The notes below the pieces were generated by a model. The model was not told the origin of the DNA, did not search any database, and worked only from the letters and a program-made list of their open reading frames with translations. Shown here piece by piece: positions 8,547 through 16,764 of a stretch of DNA of 35,471 bases. Origin of the DNA: Rickettsiales bacterium (lineage in GTDB: Bacteria > Pseudomonadota > Alphaproteobacteria > Rickettsiales > UBA3002); assembly GCA_947441895.1 (NCBI GenBank), contig CANEUT010000001.1, positions 1 to 35,471 on the forward strand, in the 5' to 3' direction. Position numbers and translations under genes: made by a program. The first letter of the stretch is position 1; each line of letters starts with the position of its first letter.

Positions 8547-9736
8547 TGGTTGATGTTCCGCCACCACCGCCACCGCCCGAAAATCCATTCGATAATGGCT
8601 CCGACCCCTTCGCGCTGCCCGAAAATAACGAAAGCGGCCTCCGTCAGAATACACCGAGCGTCGCGGCAAAACCCGGACGAACGCTGGTAGTGCTTGGGGT
8701 GGTCGTCACTATTTTAGGCTTCCTGCTCTATAATATTTTCTTCTCGACCGCGAAAGAGGAAGAAGTGGCCCCGAAAGAAATTAAGGTGGTGCCCGCCGCG
8801 CCCGAACCTGCACCACCACCACCGATGATTGAAGCCCCCATCGCACCGCCACCTTCCATTTTGCCACCCACCATTCCAGCGCCCACCAGCATACAAATTC
8901 TAAAACCCGAAGATGACAGTGCTGCCCAAGCGCAAGCGCAAGCCCGCCAGCGCTCCAAAATGATGCTGGCCGATGATAGCGGCGGAGGGCTACTCGGTGG
9001 TGCCACCGGTGCAACAGCCCCCACACCCTCAACCGATCCCAACAGCGCCTTCGAAGCCAATGCCATTAAAGCCAGCCAAACCGAACGCGTGTTTGCCGGC
9101 CGCATTGGCAATCTGGGACGCACCATTGCTCAGGGCCGCATTATTCAGGCCACCATGGAATCGGCGCTCAACACCGATCTTCCCGCCCCCATTCGCGCCA
9201 TTGTCTCGCGTGATACTTACGGCGAAGCGGGCACCGTGCCCCTTATTCCCAAAGGCTCGCGCCTCATTGGCACCTACAACACCTCCCTGAGCAGTGGCCA
9301 AAGCCGCGTATTTGTGGTGTGGACACGTGTCATTCGCCCCGATGGGGTCGATGTTTTACTTGGTTCGCCCTTGGTCGATGGCATTGGTCAAGCTGGCATT
9401 GGCGGTCAAGTCGATACCAAATTCCAACAAATCTTTTCACGCGCCGTGCTTTCCAGCGTGGTAGGCATCGCCTTCGCCATCGGCTCCGAAAAAGTCAGCG
9501 GCGGCACCACCACCACCACCAATAGCAGCAATGGTTCAAGCACCAGCGGCGATGCCGCCTCCACCGCCACCATCAACGCGCTTAACCGGCTTGGTTCCGT
9601 CACCGATAGTTTTGTGCAGCGTTTTGTTGATGTGCAGCCCACTATTCTGGTGGACCAGGGCACGCCGGTGAATGTGTTCGTCAATCGCGACCTTGTTTTC
9701 CCGGGTGACACCGCTGGCGCACGGGTAATCAACTAA
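8546..9736 (+). CDS. virB10: VirB10 core-complex channel protein (TrbI family)
   Basis: VirB10 spans both membranes and senses ATP energy from VirB4/VirB11/VirD4. The 396-residue product has a Pro-rich cytoplasmic N-terminus (PPPPPPPENPFD), one inner-membrane helix (about residues 47-67), and a long Pro-rich periplasmic linker (about 75-125). The C-terminal TrbI domain includes IAQGRIIQATMESALNTDLP, VSRDTYGEAGTVPLIPKGSR and SRVFVVWTRVIRPDG, which are family hallmarks. A low-complexity Thr/Ser/Asn tract (about residues 318-340) interrupts the antenna region. The C-terminus ends GTPVNVFVNRDLVF plus about a dozen residues, as is usual. One-base overlaps with virB9 and virB11 indicate a tightly coupled operon. 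Confidence 0.93.
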   Translation: MVDVPPPPPPPENPFDNGSDPFALPENNESGLRQNTPSVAAKPGRTLVVLGVVVTILGFLLYNIFFSTAKEEEVAPKEIKVVPAAPEPAPPPPMIEAPIAPPPSILPPTIPAPTSIQILKPEDDSAAQAQAQARQRSKMMLADDSGGGLLGGATGATAPTPSTDPNSAFEANAIKASQTERVFAGRIGNLGRTIAQGRIIQATMESALNTDLPAPIRAIVSRDTYGEAGTVPLIPKGSRLIGTYNTSLSSGQSRVFVVWTRVIRPDGVDVLLGSPLVDGIGQAGIGGQVDTKFQQIFSRAVLSSVVGIAFAIGSEKVSGGTTTTTNSSNGSSTSGDAASTATINALNRLGSVTDSFVQRFVDVQPTILVDQGTPVNVFVNRDLVFPGDTAGARVIN

Positions 9737-10713
9737 TGAGCTTAACCGCACTCGACACCTATTTGCAGCCTCTCAAAGCCTTGTTCGACGAACAGGGTAT
9801 TCAGGAAATATCTATCAATCGCCCGGGCGAGGCATGGGTTGAACGCATGGGCGAAATGTCGCAAGCCCTACTACCCGAAATGACACTGGAACATATGCGG
9901 GCGCTGGCGCAGCTCATTGCCCAATCCACCTCGCAAACCATATCGGAAGAAAAGCCCCTGCTTTCCGCCACCTTGCCGGGCGGCTACCGCGTGCAAATCA
10001 TCATTCCACCAGCGTGCGATGCCGGGGTAGTGATGGCCATCCGCAAACAAACCACCATTCAAATGGATCTTGATAAATACGAAGCGCTTGGCGCGTTTGA
10101 AAATACCCGCACCGGCACCGGTCACCATGACCCCTATGACGCTATCTTAAGTGACCTCTATGCCAAGGGCGATGCTAAAAACTTCATCATTCAGGCCGTG
10201 AAGGCTAAAAAAAATATTATCATTTCAGGCGGCACCTCCACTGGTAAAACCACCTTCATGAATGCAGCGCTGAAAGAACTTCCGCCCATGGAGCGTATTT
10301 TAACCGTGGAAGATGTGCGTGAGGTGAATGTCGACCATATTCCCAACCGCGTGCATTTGCTGGCCAGCAAAGGCGGTCAGGGCCGCGCCCACGTTACCAC
10401 ACAAGACCTTATCGAAGCCTGTTTGCGCATGCGGCCCGACCGCATTATTGTGGGCGAGCTGCGCGGTGCCGAAGCATTTTCGTATCTGCGCGCGGTGAAC
10501 ACCGGCCACCCGGGTTCCATCGCCACGCTACACGCCGACACTCCAACCTTAGCCATTGAGCAGCTGATTCTGATGATTATGCAGGCCGATTTGGGTATCA
10601 CCCGTGACCAAATCAAAGAATATGTCGAAAGTGTCATTCAGGTCATTATTCAGCTGAAACGCGGCGAAAAAGGCCGTCGTTACGTCAGCGAGATTTATTA
10701 TAAGCCTTTATAG
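9736..10713 (+). CDS. virB11: VirB11 hexameric traffic ATPase
   Basis: VirB11 is a cytoplasmic AAA-like ATPase of the PulE/VirB11 family that switches the system between pilus assembly and substrate transfer. The 325-residue length is typical. The N-terminal domain is followed by a canonical Walker A (SGGTSTGKTT, about residues 164-173), an Asp box (ILTVEDVREV), a His box that includes GHPGSIATLHAD (257-268) and a Walker B region (RIIVGELRG, 236-244). All catalytic elements are intact, unlike in VirB4. The start overlaps the virB10 stop (TAATG). A palindromic repeat (copy B) immediately follows the stop and separates it from virD4. Confidence 0.95.
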   Translation: MSLTALDTYLQPLKALFDEQGIQEISINRPGEAWVERMGEMSQALLPEMTLEHMRALAQLIAQSTSQTISEEKPLLSATLPGGYRVQIIIPPACDAGVVMAIRKQTTIQMDLDKYEALGAFENTRTGTGHHDPYDAILSDLYAKGDAKNFIIQAVKAKKNIIISGGTSTGKTTFMNAALKELPPMERILTVEDVREVNVDHIPNRVHLLASKGGQGRAHVTTQDLIEACLRMRPDRIIVGELRGAEAFSYLRAVNTGHPGSIATLHADTPTLAIEQLILMIMQADLGITRDQIKEYVESVIQVIIQLKRGEKGRRYVSEIYYKPL

Positions 10714-10863
10714 CGGCGTAGCCGCGTGGGGGATAAGAATCCCCCGCTTCGCTCCCCCTCGAACGCTCACGCTCCGGCTCGCCATGGAAGGCTACGCATC
10801 TATCCTTCAAACGTCACCGTCATCAGTGCGTAGCGCTTTATGGCGCGAGCCGCGCCAGCGCTA
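10714..10863 (-). repeat. Palindromic intergenic repeat, copy B, between virB11 and virD4
   Basis: Left arm about 10757-10798 (containing GCCATGGAAGGCTACGCA) and right arm about 10827-10862 (GTGCGTAGCGCTTTATGGCG) form an imperfect inverted repeat. Near the virB11 stop is a perfect 7-bp hairpin, GGGGGAT (10728-10734), loop AAGA, ATCCCCC (10739-10745), preceded by a GCGGC/GCCGC hairpin. Orientation is opposite to copy A. It occupies most of the 196-bp virB11-virD4 gap; no promoter is obvious in the remainder. Confidence 0.8.
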
Positions 10864-10909
10864 ATAAAACAAGCATGATGGTGGGCCGCATACGGGATAA
10901 AACGAATCA

Positions 10910-12823
10910 TTGGCAAGGCCGCGCAAGTCGCGTAAAACTACCATCATGCCCGAGTCGCTCCATAAACTCATGAACAAGCTTTTGCTCACCGCGCTCATTG
11001 TGGTGGCGTTGCTGGTGCCCATTTATCTGGGCATGACAGTGGGCTTCATGCTTGGCCACCGCTATCTTTCCACCTTGCAGCAACAACAACCCGCATCGGT
11101 GCTCACCTATGTCATGTCGGCCAGCAACCCCATTGGCATCATCAAAGGCTATGGCGCCATTCACACGCAGGCCAGCTACTACAAACAATACCCACAATAT
11201 CGCCAATATTATTTCAACGCCGGGTTCGACGCGAAGTTTTATGGACCGGTCATTGCGGGGGCATTTTTTGGTCTGTTCACCCTGTTCATGATGCGCGCGG
11301 TGCTGCTTGATTTTCAGCCCTTCCGCAAAAAAGAGAAAATCCACGGTGATGCCAAATGGTCCGACGAAGCAGCCATTCGCCGCGCCAAAATGCGCTGTAA
11401 AAAAGGCTTCCTCATGGGCCGCACCGGTGCCGCCAACTACCTCATTATCGATGACTTCCAGCACGTGCTGCTGTTTGCACCCACCGGCTCGGGTAAGGGT
11501 GTGGGTTTCGTGATTCCCAACCTGCTTTTCTGGGAAGAATCCATCATCTGCCACGATATTAAAGGTGAAAACTACGAGCTCACCAGCGGCTATCGCTGGA
11601 ACAAATTAAAGCAGCAATGCTATTACTGGAACCCGGCCGACCCCAACGGCATTTCTCACTGCTATAACCCGTTGGATTGGATTTCCGAGAAGCCCGGCCA
11701 AATGGTCGATGACGTGCAGAAAATCTGTAACCTGGTGTTGCCCGAACAGGAATTCTGGCAGAACGAAGCGCGCTCGCTCATGCTGGGCATTATTCTTTAT
11801 TTGTGCGCCGTGCCGGAAAAAATCACCAGCTTCGGCGAAGTGGTGCGCACCATGCGATCCGATGACGTGGTCTATAACCTCGCCGTGGTGCTCGACACCA
11901 TCGGCGGCAAAATTCACCCCGTGGCCTACATGAACATTGCGGCGTTCTTGCAGAAGGCCGATAAGGAACGTTCCGGCGTTATTTCAACCCTCAACTCCGG
12001 CCTCGAACTCTGGGCGAACCCGCTGATTGACACCACCACCGCGTCGTCCGACTTCGACATGCAAACGCTGAAAAAGAAAAAACAAACCGTGTATTGCGGC
12101 GTCACGCCCGACAACTTACAGCGCTTGGAACCACTGCTGAAAGTATTCTATCAGCAGGCGACCGACTTCCTCACCCGCACCATGCCCAAGGCCGATGAGC
12201 CCCATGGCGTGATGTTCATGATGGATGAGTTTCCATCGCTCGGTGAAATGCCGCAATTCCAAATCGGCATCGCCTACTTCCGTGGTTACCGCGTGAAACT
12301 TTTCCTCATTGTGCAAGATACCCAGCAGCTCAAGGGCATCTATGAAGAAGCGGGCATGAACAGCTTCCTTTCAAACAGCTATTACCGCGTCACCTTCTCG
12401 GCGAACAACATGGAAACCGCGAATATGATTTCGCAACTGGTGGGTAACAAAACCGCCATCGCCGAATCGCACAACCGTCCAAAATTTGTTGATTTCAACC
12501 CTGCTTCGCGCACCATGCATGTGTCCGAAACCCAGCGCGCCCTGCTGCTGCCACAGGAAGTAATTCAGCTGCCGCGTGACGAGGAAATTATCCTCGTGGA
12601 ATCGTTCCCGCCCATTAAATGCAAAAAGATTTTTTACTTCAAAGACAGTTTCTTCAAAAAACGTCTGCTGCCGCCTACCGCGGTGCCCACGCAAGAACCT
12701 TACGATCCGCGTAAGAAGAAAAAAGCCGTGGCCGCCGCGCCGCCGCCGCCAGCTGACACCACCCCCGACGCACCACCACCAGCCGATAGTGGTGAAACCA
12801 GCGGCACCCCCGCCACCACCTAG
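10910..12823 (+). CDS. virD4: VirD4 type IV coupling protein
   Basis: VirD4 is the inner-membrane substrate receptor and ATPase that recruits cargo to the secretion channel. The 637-residue product has two N-terminal membrane helices (about residues 24-48 and 112-134) and the nucleotide-binding domain. Walker A is APTGSGKGVGFVIPNLL (about 190-206), Walker B is VMFMMDEFPSLGEM, and there is the expected FLIVQDTQQLKGIY motif. The C-terminus is a charged then Pro/Ala-rich tail (about residues 595-637), likely disordered. The long frame begins with TTG 10910; ATG 10946 is an alternative and neither has a strong Shine-Dalgarno. It closes the secretion cluster and is separated from virB11 by a repeat. 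Confidence 0.94.
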   Translation: MARPRKSRKTTIMPESLHKLMNKLLLTALIVVALLVPIYLGMTVGFMLGHRYLSTLQQQQPASVLTYVMSASNPIGIIKGYGAIHTQASYYKQYPQYRQYYFNAGFDAKFYGPVIAGAFFGLFTLFMMRAVLLDFQPFRKKEKIHGDAKWSDEAAIRRAKMRCKKGFLMGRTGAANYLIIDDFQHVLLFAPTGSGKGVGFVIPNLLFWEESIICHDIKGENYELTSGYRWNKLKQQCYYWNPADPNGISHCYNPLDWISEKPGQMVDDVQKICNLVLPEQEFWQNEARSLMLGIILYLCAVPEKITSFGEVVRTMRSDDVVYNLAVVLDTIGGKIHPVAYMNIAAFLQKADKERSGVISTLNSGLELWANPLIDTTTASSDFDMQTLKKKKQTVYCGVTPDNLQRLEPLLKVFYQQATDFLTRTMPKADEPHGVMFMMDEFPSLGEMPQFQIGIAYFRGYRVKLFLIVQDTQQLKGIYEEAGMNSFLSNSYYRVTFSANNMETANMISQLVGNKTAIAESHNRPKFVDFNPASRTMHVSETQRALLLPQEVIQLPRDEEIILVESFPPIKCKKIFYFKDSFFKKRLLPPTAVPTQEPYDPRKKKKAVAAAPPPPADTTPDAPPPADSGETSGTPATT

Positions 12824-12877
12824 TTTTGATTTATATTTCAACGCCTGCGTTAATTTGTTATATTCTTTAAATGCAAT

Positions 12878-12920
12878 GGAGTAGTGAATGATGGTTACGA
12901 ATAATGCCCCCTCCCGCTAA
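12878..12920 (+). promoter_or_regulatory. Orphaned ribosome-binding site and start codon of the prepilin gene
   Basis: GGAG (12878-12881) lies six bases before ATG 12888, with a second ATG at 12891: the best start signal in the region. It reads only ten codons (MMVTNNAPSR) before TAA at 12918, just ahead of the palindromic element. The prepilin body is in another frame. This looks like the original start of the prepilin gene, now cut off. Confidence 0.6.
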
Positions 12921-13854
12921 GTTAGGCTTTTGCCTTTTACCTCTCCCCTCGGGAGAGGTCGGCGTGCCCTTGGGCATGACGGGTGAGGGCATCGCGCCCA
13001 AAACACCCATGCCCTCACCCGAAAACCGCGCAGAGCGTCTTTCGACCTCTCCCGAGGGGAGAGGTAAGAAAAGTGCCTTTTCCCTCGTCGAGCTTTCCAT
13101 CGTGCTGGTCATTCTTGGGCTTCTGACAGGCGGCATTCTGGCCGGACAATCCCTCATCCGTGCCTCGGAGCTGCGCGCCGTCACCTCCGAATATCAGCGC
13201 TATACCGCTGCTACTAATACATTTCGCGACAAATATTTTGCCCTGCCCGGTGATATGAATAACGCCACTCGGTTCTGGGGCAGGCTAACCGCAAACGCCG
13301 ATTGCGTTACCAATTCTGCCGCCGGTGTTGGCTTGCCCGGATCATGCGATGGTAATGGCGATGGCGTCATCGGTTATGGTGCCGTGGCGAACGGCTCTGG
13401 TGAACTGTTCCAAGTGTGGCGACAGCTTGCCAATGCGGGTTTGATCGAAGGCAACTATACTGGGTTGGCGGGACCGACAGCACCTACCGCTGGCTATGAC
13501 GCAGCGCTGGGGAGCAATGTCCCCAAGTCAAAGCTCAGCAATGGTGGTTGGAGCATCCAAAATTTTGCGAACTTTGGGGGTGACTCGTATTTTTATGCCG
13601 GTGATTTCGGCAATGTCCTGTTCTTTGGTGGGCAAAATCCTGGGAATTCCGCTTTTGTACCCATATTGAAGCCGGAAGAAGCCTGGAATATTGATACGAA
13701 ATTGGATGACGGCAAGCCCGGAACTGGGCGAATTATCTCAACACAGTGGAATAGCATTTGTGCTACCTCCACTGCGTTCAATGATTATACGGGTTCTTAT
13801 AATTTAAGTAGCGCGTCGAAAAGCTGCGCCCTTATGTTCACGAAAGCGCTTTAG
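12904..13854 (+). CDS. Type IV prepilin-like protein with displaced 5' end (possible pseudogene)
   Basis: The product contains a type IV prepilin N-terminus: basic residues KKSA, then FSLVELSIVLVILGLLTGG, with Glu at position +5 of the mature protein and Ala instead of Gly at -1. This would be exported and cleaved by a prepilin peptidase. The rest (about 250 residues) is a secreted globular domain rich in Gly, Asn and Ser, with FRDKYFALPGDMNNATRFWG typical of alphaproteobacterial pseudopilins of unknown role. In-frame starts are ATG 12904, 12976 and 13009; the last gives a 27-residue leader. None has a Shine-Dalgarno, and residues before KKSA are encoded by a palindromic repeat. Expression may be lost or rerouted. 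It follows virD4 at 81 bp, but nothing ties it to the secretion system. Confidence 0.75.
   Translation: MPPPAKLGFCLLPLPSGEVGVPLGMTGEGIAPKTPMPSPENRAERLSTSPEGRGKKSAFSLVELSIVLVILGLLTGGILAGQSLIRASELRAVTSEYQRYTAATNTFRDKYFALPGDMNNATRFWGRLTANADCVTNSAAGVGLPGSCDGNGDGVIGYGAVANGSGELFQVWRQLANAGLIEGNYTGLAGPTAPTAGYDAALGSNVPKSKLSNGGWSIQNFANFGGDSYFYAGDFGNVLFFGGQNPGNSAFVPILKPEEAWNIDTKLDDGKPGTGRIISTQWNSICATSTAFNDYTGSYNLSSASKSCALMFTKAL
12921..13067 (+). repeat. Palindromic repeat element inserted at the start of the prepilin gene
   Basis: Outer arms 12937-12961 and 13043-13067 are perfect inverted repeats of 25 bp, each itself a CTCTCCC/GGGAGAG hairpin. Inner arms GGGTGAGGGCAT (12981-12992) and ATGCCCTCACCC (13009-13020) are also perfect. 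The exact boundaries are uncertain; TAAG occurs at both 12918-12921 and 13065-13068. It differs in sequence from the A-F family. Confidence 0.85.
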
Positions 13855-13906
13855 AAAGCTCACTATAATACGCGACTACGGTTGTGATACTAACCCCCCT
13901 CCAAAA

Positions 13907-14410
13907 CTAATACCTTAACACCCGAAGGGTGGCACCCTGCGGCGCCACATCACTCCAACTTCCCACCTCAAATTCCAGCACGGCGCAAGCGCTGGTGGGG
14001 AATTTTAACATCACTTTATCGGCATCGGCGTCGTTGGCATAGTCGCCCACCAGAAGCGCCAGAAGCCCGTGTAGGCCTGGGTTGTGGGCAATCACCATCA
14101 CGCTGGCCACCGCATCATCGCATGCCTGAATTTGCGCCAGCAATTCACCCGCGTTGGCCAAATAAATTTTGTCACTCAGCTGGGTGGGCAGCGTTTTACC
14201 AAGTCCCGCCAACGTTTCGCGGGTGCGGGTGGCGGTTGAACACAGCACCAGTTCGGGCCACAATACTTCCGTTCCAATCCACGCACCAAGCGCGGCGGCG
14301 TCGTTTTGTCCGCGGCCACTCAGGCTGCGGGCATGATCACCCGCCACATCTTCTTCCACGGCTTTTGCGTGACGCACCAGCATTACGCGGCGCTTGATTG
14401 GTTTTTTCAT
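13907..14410 (-). CDS. sixA: SixA-like histidine phosphatase
   Basis: Cytoplasmic phosphatase of the histidine-phosphatase (RHG/phosphoglycerate mutase-like) superfamily. SixA dephosphorylates phosphohistidine, for example on HPt domains. The 167-residue product has the catalytic N-terminal motif MLVRHAKA, the typical SixA segment SLSGRGQNDAAALG, an LCSTATRTRETL strand-loop, and the second catalytic His in VIAHNPGLHGL. The longer frame starts with GTG 14446; ATG 14410 places the RHA motif at the usual distance from the N-terminus and is preferred. It is divergent from ppk with 86 bp between starts. A role in polyphosphate or histidine-kinase signalling is suggested only by neighbourhood. Confidence 0.85.
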   Translation of the reverse strand: MKKPIKRRVMLVRHAKAVEEDVAGDHARSLSGRGQNDAAALGAWIGTEVLWPELVLCSTATRTRETLAGLGKTLPTQLSDKIYLANAGELLAQIQACDDAVASVMVIAHNPGLHGLLALLVGDYANDADADKVMLKFPTSACAVLEFEVGSWSDVAPQGATLRVLRY

Positions 14411-14496
14411 GTGACTCGTCGATGGTTCGTGATATTCATTATTCACCCGTCATAATATGGTTCACCGCCACACACAAGTTGCAGCGCAGTAATTCT

Positions 14497-16764
14497 ATGT
14501 CGAAACGCAAAAGCCCCACCCAATCCACCGCCAAGAATCGCGGAAGACCACGGTTAATGCCTGCACCAACGGCGCCAAAAGTCGCCCTACCCAAGCTTGA
14601 TGAAACCATCATCGCGGCTCATTTTACCAAGCCCGAACATCGTTTCATCAACCGCGAGCTTTCGTGGCTGGCCTTTAACACCCGCGTGCTGGAAGAGGCG
14701 CAAAACCTCAATAATCCGCTGCTGGAGCGCGTGCGATTCTTGTCAATCTCGGCGAACAACCTTGATGAATTCACCATGGTGCGCGTAGCCGGTTTAATGG
14801 ATCAGGTGCGCCACGGCGTGCACAGTATTTCATCTGACGGGCTAAGCCCTAAGCAGCAGCTTTACGCCATTCGTGACGCAGCAAACAAACTGATGAATGC
14901 CCAGCAGCAATGCTGGCTTGATCTGAAAAAGAAGCTCGCCAAAGAATCCATTCATGTGGTGCAGGAAAAAGCACTCTCCGCGGCCGATAAAAACTGGCTG
15001 AAAGAATATTTCGCTGCCAATATTTTTCCGCTGCTCACCCCCATGGCGGTCGATCCGGCGCACCCTTTCCCCTTCATTCCCAACCTTGGCATGGTGCAGG
15101 TGCTCGAGCTTTCGCCACCACGCAAACCCGGCAAACGGATGATTGCGTTGGTGCCATTTCCAGCCACGCAACCGCGCTTCATTCGCCTTGGCCTGGGCAA
15201 ATCAACCCGCTTCATGCTGCTGGAAGATGTGGTTGCGCTTTGCTTTGCTGAACTTTTCCCGGGCTTCTCGCTGCATGCCACTGGCGTGTTCCGCATCGTG
15301 CGCGATTCCGATTTAGAGATTGAAGAAGAAGCGGAAGACCTGATGCGCAATTTAGATATTGCCGTAAAAAAGCGTCGCCACGGCCGTGTGGTACGGGTAA
15401 AAACCAACCGCAATGTGGCCCCAAAATTGCTGCAATTCATGCTCGACCATTTACCCGCCGATGCCGACGATGTGGTGGAGGTTGATGGCATGGTTGGCCT
15501 AACAAATCTAAGCGAATTATGCAGTATCGCTCGCCCCGAGCTCTATTACACACCCTTTAAAGTGCGCTTCCCCGGACGCGTGAATGACTATGGCGGCGAC
15601 TGCTTTGCCGCCATTCAGGCGAAAGATATTATTGTCCACCACCCCTATGAAAGTTTCGATGTGGTGGTGCAGTTTTTGCAGCAAGCCTCCATCGACCCCG
15701 ACGTGGTTTCCATCAAACAAACGCTGTATCGCACCAGCCATGATTCGCCCATTGTAAAGGCACTGGTGATGGCCGCTGAAAATGGTAAATCGGTCACCGC
15801 ATTGGTGGAACTGAAGGCCCGCTTCGACGAAGAAGCCAACATTCGCCTTGCCCGCACCATGGAACGTGCCGGGGTACAAGTGGTCTATGGTTTCGTGGAA
15901 ATGAAAACCCATGCCAAACTGTCGCTTGTCACCCGCCGCGAACATGGCAGCCTGCGCTCATACGCCCATATTGGCACGGGCAATTACCACCCCGCCACGG
16001 CGAAGGTGTATACTGATTTATCGTTCTTCACCTGCGATCACGCCATCTGTCAGGACGCAGGCTATGTCTTTAACTATATCACCGGCTATGCCAAACCAGT
16101 GAGATTCAAAAAATTCTCGGTAGCACCCATTGGCATGCGTCGCCAATTGCTGCGGTTGATTGCGGCAGAAATAGAATTCGCCCGTGCTGGAAAAACCGCT
16201 ACCATCTGGGCAAAAATGAATGCGCTGGTCGATGAAGAAATCATCGATGCGCTTTATGCCGCCTCGCAAGCGGGCGTACAAATTGACTTGGTGGTGCGTG
16301 GCATTTGCGCGCTCAAACCAGGCATTCGTGGTTTCTCCGAAAACATCCGCGTCAAAAGCCTGGTTGGCCGCTTTCTTGAACATGCCCGCATTTATTGCTT
16401 TGGCAATGGCGCTCCCATGCCATCGACCACCGCCAAGGTTTATATCTCCTCAGCCGATTGGATGGCGCGCAGCTTCGACCGCCGGGTCGAGGTGATGGTG
16501 CCGATTGAAAACGCCACCGTGCATGCGCAGGTGCTCAGCCAAATCATGGTGGCCAATTTGAAAGATGCGCGCCAAAGCTGGCGACTCCATGCCGATGGCA
16601 GCTACCACCGCATCAGCGATGATGTGCAAGCTTTCGCTGCACATGATTATTTCATGAACAACCCATCGCTTTCGGGCCGTGGAAAGGCGCTGGCACAGCT
16701 GACGACTCAACCCAATGTGCCCGTTGTAACGCTCGCTAAAAAGAAGCGCCACACGCGTCGATGA
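14497..16764 (+). CDS. ppk: Polyphosphate kinase 1
   Basis: PPK1 reversibly makes long-chain polyphosphate from ATP. With ATG 14497 the product is 755 residues, somewhat longer than the usual 690-730 because of a basic N-terminal extension of about 45 residues. The N-terminal domain begins at FINRELSWLAFNTRVLEEAQ. The two phospholipase-D-like catalytic His are present: His472 in EMKTHAKLSLV, the autophosphorylated residue, and His629 in LEHARIYCFGNG. The HIGTGNYHP motif is intact. An in-frame TTG at 14398 would add 33 unlikely residues. The stop overlaps ppx by four bases (ATGA), so synthesis and breakdown enzymes are coupled. No Pho-box-like repeat is visible upstream. Confidence 0.96.
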   Translation: MSKRKSPTQSTAKNRGRPRLMPAPTAPKVALPKLDETIIAAHFTKPEHRFINRELSWLAFNTRVLEEAQNLNNPLLERVRFLSISANNLDEFTMVRVAGLMDQVRHGVHSISSDGLSPKQQLYAIRDAANKLMNAQQQCWLDLKKKLAKESIHVVQEKALSAADKNWLKEYFAANIFPLLTPMAVDPAHPFPFIPNLGMVQVLELSPPRKPGKRMIALVPFPATQPRFIRLGLGKSTRFMLLEDVVALCFAELFPGFSLHATGVFRIVRDSDLEIEEEAEDLMRNLDIAVKKRRHGRVVRVKTNRNVAPKLLQFMLDHLPADADDVVEVDGMVGLTNLSELCSIARPELYYTPFKVRFPGRVNDYGGDCFAAIQAKDIIVHHPYESFDVVVQFLQQASIDPDVVSIKQTLYRTSHDSPIVKALVMAAENGKSVTALVELKARFDEEANIRLARTMERAGVQVVYGFVEMKTHAKLSLVTRREHGSLRSYAHIGTGNYHPATAKVYTDLSFFTCDHAICQDAGYVFNYITGYAKPVRFKKFSVAPIGMRRQLLRLIAAEIEFARAGKTATIWAKMNALVDEEIIDALYAASQAGVQIDLVVRGICALKPGIRGFSENIRVKSLVGRFLEHARIYCFGNGAPMPSTTAKVYISSADWMARSFDRRVEVMVPIENATVHAQVLSQIMVANLKDARQSWRLHADGSYHRISDDVQAFAAHDYFMNNPSLSGRGKALAQLTTQPNVPVVTLAKKKRHTRR

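Noticed and set aside
7758..8669. 303-residue open frame on the minus strand opposite virB9/virB10
   Set aside because: It lies wholly opposite well-supported genes, and its His/Arg/Gly-rich sequence is typical of an antisense shadow in GC-rich DNA.
10907..11554. 215-residue open frame opposite virD4
   Set aside because: Antisense to a certain gene, no start signal, no recognisable domain.
12826..12864. Promoter for the prepilin gene (TTGATT and TATATT)
   Set aside because: The boxes are 27 bp apart, too far for a sigma-70 promoter; only the -10-like TATATT is plausible.
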